Shown: in pieces, positions 29,128-39,049 of the stretch
How the letters are laid out: each line of letters starts with the position of its first letter
How positions within the stretch are numbered: the stretch's first letter is position 1
Assembly (NCBI RefSeq): GCF_026262505.1
Contig: NC_067206.1
Location: forward strand, 6,848,879-6,912,878
Direction of reading: 5' to 3'
DNA from: Trichomonas vaginalis G3
Taxonomy: Eukaryota > Parabasalia > Trichomonadida > Trichomonadidae
Length of the DNA stretch: 64,000 nucleotides
Made by a program: the position numbers and the translations under genes
The notes under the pieces: model-generated
The model's database searches: none
What the model saw: only the letters and a program-made list of their open reading frames with translations
Told to the model about the DNA's origin: nothing

Positions 29128-29132
29128 TCATT
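29128..29132 (+). promoter_or_regulatory. Possible initiator (TCATT) of the fibre gene
   Basis: TCATT matches the host initiator and lies 5 bases before the ATG. The same stretch is shared with the divergent capsid gene. Confidence 0.35.
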
Positions 29133-29137
29133 AAAAT

Positions 29138-30667
29138 ATGACTATTGCTGCATATGCGTATGAAACAAATGAAGCAAGAAGAGCACATGAACTAGTAAAC
29201 GAAAACTCAACTTTAACCATTGAAGGCAATGATTTAGTCATTGACGATGGAAAAACTAAAAAAGTCATTGATTTCGATACTTTTAACACGTATGACCCAT
29301 TCATTACAACAAGCAAGGTTCCCATCATAAATGATGGAACAGTGCAATATATAAATTCTACAGTAGATGCCTCATTAGTGAAAGTATTAAATGTTCTCAT
29401 TGAATTGTTAAAGAGCTTTCGATTTGACGACAACATTAAATGCCTAAAGAATTTAGTCATGAATGAGAAACAAATTCTCGGCGTTGCTGGTAGCAGTAAT
29501 GATGTACACCTTATGACATTAGAATATTATAACGAACATAAAGATGAACTGAAAGGAGAGAAGGGTGACACCGGACCTCAAGGACCACAAGGAATACAAG
29601 GAATACAAGGAATACAAGGAATACAAGGACCTCAAGGCGAGAACGGTTTGGATGGTGAAGATGGAAAGGATGGAAAAACTGCTAAATCATGGATATGGAA
29701 CCTTATAAATACTGGTTTAACAGCTGCTTCATATGGAGTTCTTCAATACCAAATCGGAAAGATATGGGCAGTACTTGGTGAAGAAGTTTTAGATGACGTT
29801 AAAAATGCTTTGAACTTCATTTCAAATGGTTCGGATACTATTAAAACTTTATCTGGTTGGATGCAAGAAACAAGGAGTCAAATAGATACTGTAAGACGTA
29901 TAGCAAACAATGCACGTACGGGATTGGATACTTTACGAGAAGCACAAAATACACTAAAGGAAGCAAATGATATTCTTGGCTCAGTATCAGACATGCATGA
30001 AGATTGGCTTAAAGGTATTGACAAATCTTTAAAAAATCACAGTCAGTCTATTGCTGACTACAAGAAAAGTATAGATTTTTTACATAGTGCTATGGACGTA
30101 CATGATGGAAGCATAAGGAACTTACTTAATGCTAACAATAACTTACCAGGAACTATTAAAGCATTTATAAAGTCCTTTGTAAAACCTGGTGCTCTAACAT
30201 TTAGGTCTTTGAGAGCAAGAGCATTGAAGTCAAGAGATGCAGAAACTCCAACAGAACCTACAGAAGGAACTGAAACAACAGAAACTCCAGAAGAACCACC
30301 AAAACCAACAGCTAATGAAATATTGTTCGAATATTTTCCAAGGTACTCTGTTCTCATTGCATACATTCAAGAAATACTTAAGAAAGCAGACTTGACTTTA
30401 GGAGATGATGAAAGTTCTGTATATCTTTCGTTCCAGTTTCAAATAGCAGAACTTTTGAGACAGATATGCTTAATGTATGACAACATCTCTGATTTCACAA
30501 GATATGATGACGACCATGACCCCGAACACGGTGAAGAAGAAGTTTTACAAACATCCATTAAGACAGGAAAGGTTTTAACTCAAAGTCTCATTATTGACAC
30601 CAAAGATGGCGAAGTGGACGTTCATTCACTGTTCTGGTTAATGTTGAATCGTAACTTCCGCGAATGA
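29138..30667 (+). CDS. Maverick collagen-like fibre candidate, 509 aa
   Basis: Residues 1-140 form a globular N-terminal part. Residues ~141-182 are fourteen Gly-X-Y triplets (GEKGDTGPQGPQ, four GIQ, GENGLDGEDGKDGKT), a collagen-type triple helix. A hydrophobic stretch follows (SWIWNLINTGLTAASYGVL), then a long coiled coil (~200-330), a Thr/Glu/Pro-rich linker (TEPTEGTETTETPEEPP) and a helical C-terminal domain of ~120 residues. Collagen-like trimers followed by coiled coil are typical of phage and virus fibres, so a spike or fibre is the likely role. The gene appears intact and overlaps its convergent neighbour by 77 bases. Confidence 0.75.
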   Translation: MTIAAYAYETNEARRAHELVNENSTLTIEGNDLVIDDGKTKKVIDFDTFNTYDPFITTSKVPIINDGTVQYINSTVDASLVKVLNVLIELLKSFRFDDNIKCLKNLVMNEKQILGVAGSSNDVHLMTLEYYNEHKDELKGEKGDTGPQGPQGIQGIQGIQGIQGPQGENGLDGEDGKDGKTAKSWIWNLINTGLTAASYGVLQYQIGKIWAVLGEEVLDDVKNALNFISNGSDTIKTLSGWMQETRSQIDTVRRIANNARTGLDTLREAQNTLKEANDILGSVSDMHEDWLKGIDKSLKNHSQSIADYKKSIDFLHSAMDVHDGSIRNLLNANNNLPGTIKAFIKSFVKPGALTFRSLRARALKSRDAETPTEPTEGTETTETPEEPPKPTANEILFEYFPRYSVLIAYIQEILKKADLTLGDDESSVYLSFQFQIAELLRQICLMYDNISDFTRYDDDHDPEHGEEEVLQTSIKTGKVLTQSLIIDTKDGEVDVHSLFWLMLNRNFRE

Positions 30668-31181
30668 ATGAGTATGTATTGATTGGTTCTGTTGCATTCT
30701 TGCGAACTCTTGAATCAGCCATAACCACTAATGAACGCTTTGAATCATCCATAGAAGTCATTATGTCAATATCATAATCATTGCAGGAATAACATTTAAT
30801 CATTCTGTTCGAAACTGCATAGAAGAAATTAGTGTTGCAATAAATGTGAAGACCTCCTGAAGCGGTTTTAACGATAACATCTTTATCCGAAAGTTTTGAT
30901 AAAATGTCTTTTCTAACTGTTTCTTTAAGTTCATCATTGTACGATTTATTGATATCAACATCTATAATCGTTAAATTTGAAATTTTATTTACTAATAAAG
31001 CCATACCAGTTTTCCTTCCTCTTCCTCCATCATGTTTGAGGTAGTTATGTAAATCAATCTTGTTTTCACCAATTCTTTCGTTGAGGGTTTTAGTTTCTGC
31101 CACAACTAATTCCTCAGCTAATGATTCAATAACATGTTCATCAGAAATGAACAAGTTACTGTTGTTGTTTGTTGCCGTCAT
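30591..31181 (-). CDS. Maverick primase-polymerase (AEP)-like protein, 196 aa
   Basis: The order of motifs fits the archaeo-eukaryotic primase fold: a DxD pair in NLTIIDVDINK (residues ~74-84), then TASGGLHIYCN (~105-115) with the GGxH signature, then DYDIDIMTS (~133-141) with an acidic third motif, and VVMADSRVRKN (~150) where viral prim-pols have 'vvgpgS'. Basic residues around KHDGGRGRKTGMALL (~55) suit nucleotide binding. Such proteins make primers or copy DNA. It is short for a full prim-pol-helicase and seems to be the catalytic domain alone. The ATG follows TATATAA. The last 77 bases overlap the fibre gene on the other strand. Confidence 0.7.
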   Translation of the reverse strand: MTATNNNSNLFISDEHVIESLAEELVVAETKTLNERIGENKIDLHNYLKHDGGRGRKTGMALLVNKISNLTIIDVDINKSYNDELKETVRKDILSKLSDKDVIVKTASGGLHIYCNTNFFYAVSNRMIKCYSCNDYDIDIMTSMDDSKRSLVVMADSRVRKNATEPINTYSFIRGSYDSTLTRTVNERPLRHLWCQ

Positions 31182-31240
31182 TTATATAGGAATAAAAAAA
31201 TAAAAATAATTTTAAAACTAACTTTATTTTTGGACTGCAT

Positions 31241-31657
31241 CATAACTGCCATCCTCCTGTGTTGTTGTCAAAATGTCATGTTGTCTCATTTTTTCAGAGA
31301 AGTTAAATTACCTGGTGACATGGTGACATGGTGACATGGTGACACCTTCAGTTCTTCAAAAATAATTCATAACTGCCATCCTCCTGTGTTGTTGTCAAAA
31401 TGTCATGTTGTCTCATTTTTTCAGAGAAGTTAAATTACCTGGTGACATGGTGACATGGTGACATGGTGACACCTTCAGTTCTTCAAAAATAATTCATAAC
31501 TGCCATCCTCCTGTGTTGTTGTCAAAATGTCATGTTGTCTCATTTTTTCAGAGAAGTTAAATTACCTGGTGACATGGTGACATGGTGACATGGTGACACC
31601 TTCAGTTCTTCAAAAATAATTCATAACTGCCATCCTCCTGTGTTGTTGTCAAAATGT
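31241..31657. repeat. 127-bp tandem repeat, 3.3 copies, in the Maverick
   Basis: Units start at 31241, 31368, 31495 and 31622, the last broken off after ~37 bases. Copies look identical. Each contains four consecutive GGTGACAT-type octamers. It fills the gap between the starts and ends of flanking minus-strand genes and has no coding potential. Confidence 0.95.
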
Positions 31658-31690
31658 CGATATGAAGACTAACCAAAAATATATTTTTGC

Positions 31691-32164
31691 TTAAATGACG
31701 TCAGGGTCAATTTCTTCAACCATTTCACTTTCTTCGTCAATGTCAATAGAAGCTTCTTCAACCTTTGGTAAGAATTTCTGTATAACATCTTTGTTCGTTA
31801 TTGTCTTCAGAGATGAAGGATAATATTTCACATTTGTTTCACCTTTCTTATATTCTTTCTGTTCGGAAAGATTTAAAGCAATACTGAAGAAGTCAATGTT
31901 AGAGTTCTTTATGACAGTATAATGAGTATCTTTGACATTCACGAAGAAACCCTTTTGTTTCAAAACTACTGCTAACTCTTGTGAAGTATAACGTTTGCGG
32001 TCAATGACGATAGCTAATGGTCTGACATACTGACCGAACTTAGATTCTTTCACAAACTTCTTGTTAAAGATAACATTAACGTTTGAAGCATTATTGAACT
32101 CATTCTTGATGGCATTAGCGAGAGCATTGTATGAAAAGAACTTGCAATCTTGCATGTGTTTCAT
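31691..32164 (-). CDS. Maverick hypothetical protein, 157 aa
   Basis: A complete frame. The N-terminus (MQDCKFFSYNALANAIKNEF) and middle (LAIVIDRKRYTSQELAVVLK) suggest a small alpha/beta or winged-helix-like fold; the C-terminus is very acidic (EEASIDIDEESEMVEEIDPD). It lies immediately before the divergent polymerase region, so a role in replication is possible but not shown. Confidence 0.55.
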   Translation of the reverse strand: MKHMQDCKFFSYNALANAIKNEFNNASNVNVIFNKKFVKESKFGQYVRPLAIVIDRKRYTSQELAVVLKQKGFFVNVKDTHYTVIKNSNIDFFSIALNLSEQKEYKKGETNVKYYPSSLKTITNKDVIQKFLPKVEEASIDIDEESEMVEEIDPDVI

Positions 32165-32254
32165 TAAAATAAAAATATTAAATTATTTTGAAAAATAACT
32201 TTAAAAAATCTAATCTAATTTTTTCAAAAAATATTTTTTTATTTCCTACTAAAG

Positions 32255-35200
32255 ATGTATCGGAAGTTGTCTAAGTTAGAACACTCGGAAATAAAACAAC
32301 TTCTTACAGAAGCTAATATAGATGTTGCAAAGCATTACGCAACAAACAAAAAAGCACTCGCTGACATCCTCAATGACTATAATGGTGCAATAAGTTATGA
32401 TAGAATTCATGAGTTCATAAAGCCGCAACGCGGCGAGGACGAAGTCCATGCAAGAGCATTTCCTTTAAATGACGTTGCTATTGACTTATATCATAGACGT
32501 TCAGTACCTCATGAAGTAAGAAGAGAAATGTTTGACATAACAAATGCGAACGTTGGTGAAACAAGAAGAAGAGACGACACACTGAAACAACAGAGAAGAG
32601 AGATGTTTAAAAGTGCTATAGAACAAGTTCGCAAAGCTAATAATGTCATTCGTTCCATTGACGACAAACCAAAAGAAGGTGAGAGATGGTTAAAGAAAGA
32701 TGAAGAGAATAGGAGAGAAATGTGAAGTCAGGCAATAGACTCATTGACTTTAACATCGAAGCTTTAGATGAACCAAACAGAGACTACTTACACAAACATT
32801 TCGGTAAGGTTTTCATGAGACTCTTAGAGAAGATTAAAATAAACTCCCAACAAAGATGGATGGTATGTTATAAACTTGGTGGAAAGTATGAATGTTCTAC
32901 GTTAAACCTCAATAATATTGGAACATTACTACATCAGCTCTTGAAGGAGAACTTTATATCAGAGATAGAAGCAAATGCTGCAGGTATTGTTGAAATGCAC
33001 TATGACTTCTTCTTGACAAACATAAAGAATCTTACTGAAATAAAGATGTATGATTTAACAGAATATGAAGGCTTAACGATGTCAGATGTAAAGAAAGGCA
33101 AACCAAAAAAGAGACCATATAGAGATGAAAGCACACTGACAAATGACCAGAAAGCCATTTTGGAAGCTCTTAAGCAAACAGGAAACCCAGCACTTATAGA
33201 AAGCTTTTGGAAAGATAATGGTGAAAAGAAGTTTTATAAGAAGAGAAGCGGTCAGTTCTGGAAGTATCTTTGCACATTACCTATAAATCTTGAACGCTAC
33301 CAAATCTTCAATGAACTGAACAAAAGAACTGCAACACTTATGACAGAAGATAACTGCTTCGTTTATGCTTGCATTCAGGCTGGAGTAAATGAAGAAACTA
33401 TTGACCACATGAGAGAAGTCATTCGTGTTAGAGACTTTCCTCAAAGTAAAGTACAAGAAATTTCTGACGCAACTGGTATAGCATTTAATGTTACAATTGG
33501 TTATTTCAATGACTCCAAAGATAACAGAATAATTCACTACATACCAAAAGAATGTGAAACTGTTCGAACTATTGACTTACTTCTTGTTGAAGACCACTAC
33601 ATGCTAAATGAAAGATTACCAATGACAACATATTTCATTCGCAACTATATAGAAATCTTGAAGGAGTGTGGTGGAATGAACATTGAGAAACAGATGAAGA
33701 TTTATACAAAGAGAGAGAACAAATATGTAGTTCGTTATGATAGAACAACGCCGTTATGGGATGTTATGAAAACATTGTGGGAGTGCAAATATTTGAACCT
33801 ATTTCTTATGGAGAACTTTTCACATATACGACTGACTTATATAAACAGAACCTTGCACCATTTAAAGATTTGACATATGCTCCAAAGTATTGTGTACAAC
33901 TGAAGAAGAAAGCAGAGTCAAAGAAGTAAATAAAGCTAAATGTAAGTTCATTCCTGAGCATGTTTTCTTTGCTGACTTTGAGTGTAGCACAGACGGCTTT
34001 CATAAAGCTTTTAACATCTGTTACGACAGTGAAGATGGTTCAGTGAGTGAAAGCATTTGGGGTCAGAACTGTGCAACAGAATTTTTGGAGCGACTTCCTG
34101 ACAAGAGTTTAATATATTTCCATAACCTCAGTTATGATATAAACTTCATCTTAAGACACATGACAGAAGTGAAAGGAACTCCCATCATTAAAGGTTCACG
34201 AACAATGCAAATAACTGGCTTATATAAAGGAAGGGCAATTATTATAAAAGACTCTTACAGTGTTATAAATAAGAAGCTTAAACTATTTCCTGCTATGTTT
34301 AACTTACAAACAGGACCGAAAGAAGTATTTCCATATAACTACTACAGCAGTACTTGTTAGCAAATGACAACAGAACTGGTGTCATTTCTGAAGCGTGTAA
34401 GTTTGTAAAAGATATTGAAACGTTCATGAAGAACATAGATTCCATCAAAGGTTGCAGAATAGATGAAAACCATTTCGACTTAGAAAAATATAGCACGTTT
34501 TACTGCAAACAAGATGTAAGAATTTTAAGAGAAGGTTTTGTTAAGTTCCGCAATGACATATTGAAAGAGTTTGATTTAAACGTTTATGACTACGTTAGTA
34601 TTTGTTCAATTGCTAACAAATTATTTGAGAACAGAGTATACTTCCCGAATGGAAATCTTTATGACCTCTCAAATAAACCAAGAGAATTTATTTCGAGATG
34701 CATTCAAGGTGGAAGATGTATGTTGTCAGATAACATGAAACAAAAGAGCAAAAAGAAACTCATTGCTGACTTCGACGCTGTTCATTATATCCATCCGCTA
34801 TAGCAAGATTGTATATTTAGAAGGAATTCCAAAAGTATTGAAGATGAGATGTTAGCACAGAGTATCTCATGAGACATTTATTCGATGACGACCAAAAGGA
34901 ACCCATTGGTGAAAAGTTTATGTCTGGCTTCTTTGTTCTCATTAAGAATAACAGAGATTGGAATACATAGACACTTTCCTTTAATAGTTTTGTGACCCTG
35001 AACTAAATCCAGAACTTAACGTTCCAGAATTCAAACACTTGCTGTTTAATGTATGTTGACCATATAACATTACAAGAACTCATAAAATATCAAGGTGTCA
35101 AATGTGAAGTGTTGCAAGGATACTATTACGATGGAAACAGAGATATTAGAATAAGAGATGAAGTAAAAGAAGTTGTTTGAGTTAAGGTTAAAGTATAAGA

Positions 35201-36110
35201 AAGAAGGAAATCCTTTGCAAGAAAAATATAAAGCTCATTCTGAACAGCATTTATGGAAAACCATTTTATCTCCTATTGAGTCAAAAATAACCATAGTAAA
35301 TGACAAAGATGCTTATAAGATATGCCATCAGAAACTACAACCATATAGTGAAGTTCGAAGGTTGGATGGTTCAGATAAAAACTATTTTCAAGCTAAACGA
35401 AAAGCATTTGCAGACACTTTAACTTCTGTCCACTTGGTGTTAACATTCTGTCTATGTCGAAGAGAATAATGTGTGAAGTTATCTGTACTGCTGAAGACTT
35501 AGGAATGGACATCTTTTATAGCGATACCGACAGTATGCATCTCTACAATGAAGATATCCCTCGTTTAGCTGAAGAGTTTGAGAAACGTTATGGAAGAGTT
35601 CTCATTGGTAAAACCTTGGTCCAATTTCATAGCGACTTTGCAGAAATCACAAAAAGATAAACAAAGTTTAGCATACAAGTCAATATTTTGTGGAAAGAAA
35701 GACCTACATAGACTTACTCACTAACGATTTAAATGAAGTTGCATTTCACTGCAGAATGAAAGGCGTTAAGCAAGATGTTATTGCTTTAACCGCTAATGAA
35801 ATGTTTCCTGACTGTAGTGTTTCTATGATGAAGATAAAGGTTTAATGGTTCCGCAAGGAAAATTTGACAAAGACTCTGAGTTCAGTGTTATGAAGTTATA
35901 TAAAGCACTTTATGACGGTCAAGAGATTGGATTTGACTTATGTAAGTCTTCTAGTCCTTGCTTTGCTGAAAAGTTTAACTTCTCAATAACGACTAAAACA
36001 AGCTTTATTCGTAAGTTGAAGTTTCTGAGGTCATTTATTTTTGTCAGCAATGAGGTCATTCGTGATAAAAATAAAGCTAGCGTAGATTTTACAATACTGC
36101 GATGGTAGAG
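32255..36110 (+). pseudogene. Maverick protein-primed DNA polymerase B region
   Basis: Parts in order: an N-terminal charged helical region (32255-32720), a long region with an OTU-like signature (around 33340-33600: EDNCFVYAC and later LLLVEDHYMLN), the 3'-5' exonuclease (FFADFECSTDG, YFHNLSYDINF), and the polymerase palm with the catalytic YSDTDSMHLY motif near 35520. This is the family-B polymerase of Polintons, which starts DNA copies from a protein primer. The first half is well preserved; the second half has several breaks, so the copy is not functional as read. Copy 3 of the double-hairpin element lies in the N-terminal region. Confidence 0.85.
32422..32447 (+). repeat. Double-hairpin mini-element, copy 3
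   Basis: GCCGC-AAC-GCGGC, spacer GA, GGAC-GAA-GTCC. It keeps the frame of the surrounding gene and codes KPQRGEDEV. Compared with copy 1, base changes occur on both sides of each stem. Confidence 0.75.
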
Positions 36111-36197
36111 TTTAAGAGTTGTGCTTCAATGTAGAGACAGTCCTTCCCATCTGGAGGCAAGACACTGGACATTATGGTCGTGAGTTGAGTACATGTG

Positions 36198-36221
36198 NNN
36201 NNNNNNNNNNNNNNNNNNNNN
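36198..36221. other. Assembly gap (24 N)
   Basis: Unknown bases. Gene order, strand pattern and degree of decay change here, so the join may not be physically continuous. Confidence 0.95.
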
Positions 36222-36940
36222 NACAGTCTATCCAAAACTCACGATTGAAGCCAGTTAATTTTATTAGATTATGTAGAAATGGTGAAGTTCTTGTATGACC
36301 AATGAACTCATTTTCAACGCCTTTGGCTATATTAGAGAAAAGAATAGCTTGCTTTCTATCCCAAATGTCAGGTGTTACAATCTTTGAAAATTCATTTTTC
36401 CTCGGAAGCATTGCATCATAATTGAAAACATTCTTGAAATCATCACTTGGTTCAGAGATTTGAAATCTTATACGTAATGGATTTTCTTTCTCTTTAGCGA
36501 CTTCATTGAATGGTGAGAATACAACAAAGTGACAGTCATGTGTTCCATCTTCATTTCATTAAATTCAAATGAAAGTCTATAAGTGTGGGCTGACTACCTT
36601 CTTCTTTCAGTTGTGCAAGAAACTCACGTAAAGGCTGTAAAGTTTGTACTTCAATGTTGAACTTTTTCTCGAACATCTCATTAAATGAAATCATACATTG
36701 CAACAATGTTGTATCGTCTTTAAAGTATTTGTATATGTGAATTTTTTGGGCGCTTAAAGACTGTCGTCATTTTCTATCTCGACTTGAAGTATAAAGTCAA
36801 CCTTTCTGAAAGCACGTGTTATATACATAGATTTTATGCCAATATATTTTTCTTTCATTTATGTTCACAATCCAGTCTGTTGGAAACTTAAACGTTACTC
36901 TGTTCCCCTTTATTTGACGTCAGGGTTTTCACTACTGAAC
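36222..36940 (-). pseudogene. Maverick gene remnant, unknown
   Basis: Minus-strand coding potential broken in a few places, with recognisable protein-like pieces (FSKIVTPDIWDRKQAILF, HTRTSPFLHNLIKLTGF). It begins in the assembly gap. I do not recognise a family. Confidence 0.4.
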
Positions 36941-36957
36941 GCAACAGATAAAGGTAA

Positions 36958-37700
36958 TTGTCTATACATTTAGTTCCGATAAAAATAAACCATTTACTCT
37001 TTCTTCACTTCAGCTTCCTTTGCTTTTGCTTCAGCTTCTTTACCTTTTGCTCAGCTTCTTCTCTAGCTTTCTTCGCCAGCAAACGTGGGTTCTTTTGTCT
37101 TCCAGCAGCTAATGCAGCAAGTTGTTTTTCACTAAGTTTTTCTCTTTGGTCTCTCTGGCTTTTGTTCTTGTTTTTGTTCCTTCAGTTCGGTATAAATTGC
37201 TCGCGAATTTCTTTCTTCAATGCTTCAACATCTATGACCCCCTGGGTCTTGTCCGTAGGACTTGTCTGAGTCATTTGACTGCAGATAAAAAAAATAAAAT
37301 TAAAACTTTTAACCGATGTAAAATGAGCTTGTCAAAATCAGAGCGAGAGTCTATTATATTAAATGACGCACAAGAGGAATACAACATCCTTTCATTTACG
37401 TAAGTCAGAGTAAAGATGTAAAATATACGTAAGAAAAAGAAGGTTCCATTAGCGAATCCAGAAAGCGACAACATTAAGGTGCATGGCACCGAGGCGCAAG
37501 CCCATATAAAACCTTCTATTTCAAACCGAAAAGTCAATAGAACCAGAAGAAAAGAAGCCAGATTGTCTCTTTCAATAACGAACCAAGAGCTTATTGCAAA
37601 GTCGTGAATTTCATTGAAAAGCAAACCCGATCAAAGAACCCTGACCCACCAGTGAAAGAAATGAGACAAAAGAGAATGACAGTTCATTGAAAATGTCAAG
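36958..37700. pseudogene. Remnants of two small Maverick genes
   Basis: On the minus strand (37270-36990) a Lys/Glu/Gln-rich coiled-coil piece; on the plus strand (from 37324) a basic piece. Both are broken. The fourth copy of the double-hairpin element lies at 37478-37502. Confidence 0.4.
37478..37502 (+). repeat. Double-hairpin mini-element, copy 4 (weaker)
   Basis: GGTGC-ATG-GCACC, spacer GA, then GGC-GCAA-GCC. In the local frame it reads KVHGTEAQAH, the same codon phase as copies 1 and 3. Confidence 0.6.
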
Positions 37701-37775
37701 AAACAACTTCCACCACGAATTCCAAGAAGAAGAGTGAGAATAATGAAGTAAATAGATATTTTTATCTAGTAAATA

Positions 37776-38990
37776 CATGCAGAACGAACAGCTAAACGAA
37801 TTTACTCCAGCAGAGCATATTCATCAGATTCGCTCATATTTCGATATCATAGACAATGCAGTTCAAATTGGTGACACTAATAGAAAATATTCTGACGCAA
37901 AGATTCCTCACAACCTGGAACTGCTAAAGATAACACATTGGTAACATTTAATCTCTCACCTCCTGGTGAAAATATGTTGGACCTTTACAATACATTCATT
38001 ACGTATAAAATGGAAGGTCAATTTATTGTAGATAAAGAAATTGGTTCAGGTTCCGATAAAACAAACCCACCAGGATTTTGGATTGGTTTCGATAGACGCT
38101 TTCTATGCAGTTGCTGGATATCAAATCCTGCAAATGGTCGTATCGTATATTCTCAAGACAACGCAGAGAAAGAAGCATATATAACTTCAAACTCACAAAC
38201 TACCGAACAAATAAAGAAAGTAGATGTTTTCTCAAAGACTCGACATGAAGATGTATGGAGTCATTCGGGAACATGCAGAACAGGACAAATTGTTAGTGGT
38301 CCAATTACGCAGCGGAAAATCATTTGATTTTAAGCTTCGTTTAAGAATTCCTGTTAGAAAGATTCCTTCCATTAGAAGCTATTCGATTTATTCCAGCTTT
38401 TGCAGGAAACATTCAGCTTAAAGTAAAGTTCAGTAGCGACGCATTACAATGCACATCTATATCTGTAAATGATATCGTTGCTTTCAATCCAACTCTTAAA
38501 GTTGCATTTGCTTCAGATTCAAATCCACCGACAAATAAATTTGTTCCATGGAATGAACCATTCACTATGATAACAAGGCAGTAGAAGCTAGTGGAACAGT
38601 TACTATTACAACTGTAACCCAGCAACTATTTCGAATAAAGATGGATTTTAATGAATGTTTCATTCATCCAAAGTCATTCTCTTTGGACCCTAACATTTAT
38701 ACAGAAACTTGTAGAACATTATACAAACGAGGCTTTATGTTTTCCGTTAAAGTTATGGATTGGATTCCTATGGACGGTTCATTCTCAAAGAATACAGATA
38801 GTTCAAGTGCAACATTTACAGCAGCTTATACGCCTATTAAGTTAAAAGTATTTGGGCACTATTTAGAAAGAAAGACAACTATTATGTTAATTTTGAGAAC
38901 CCTAAGTTTAAATATCTTCAGCTTTCCATGGGAGCTTATGGAAATATGCCTGCAGAACCTGAAAATATCATAGCCTGTATTTTATGAAAT
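37776..38990 (+). pseudogene. Maverick major capsid-like region (double jelly-roll type)
   Basis: Beta-rich protein pieces in order: FDIIDNAVQIGDTNRKYSDA, FNLSPPGENMLDLYNTFITY, ANGRIVYSQDNAEKEAYITS, and a 'lRIPvrkipsirsY' segment that matches the 'lriPL....' strand of Polinton and adenovirus-like major capsid proteins. Length and position fit a capsid gene. The region has several breaks. Confidence 0.55.
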
Positions 38991-39049
38991 GGTTGCGAAC
39001 GCTTGCAATACAAACAATGATATGATAGGATTTTAATGAAGATGTTATG

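Noticed and set aside
36172-36411. A protein frame through the N gap
   Set aside because: It includes undetermined codons and cannot be supported across the gap.
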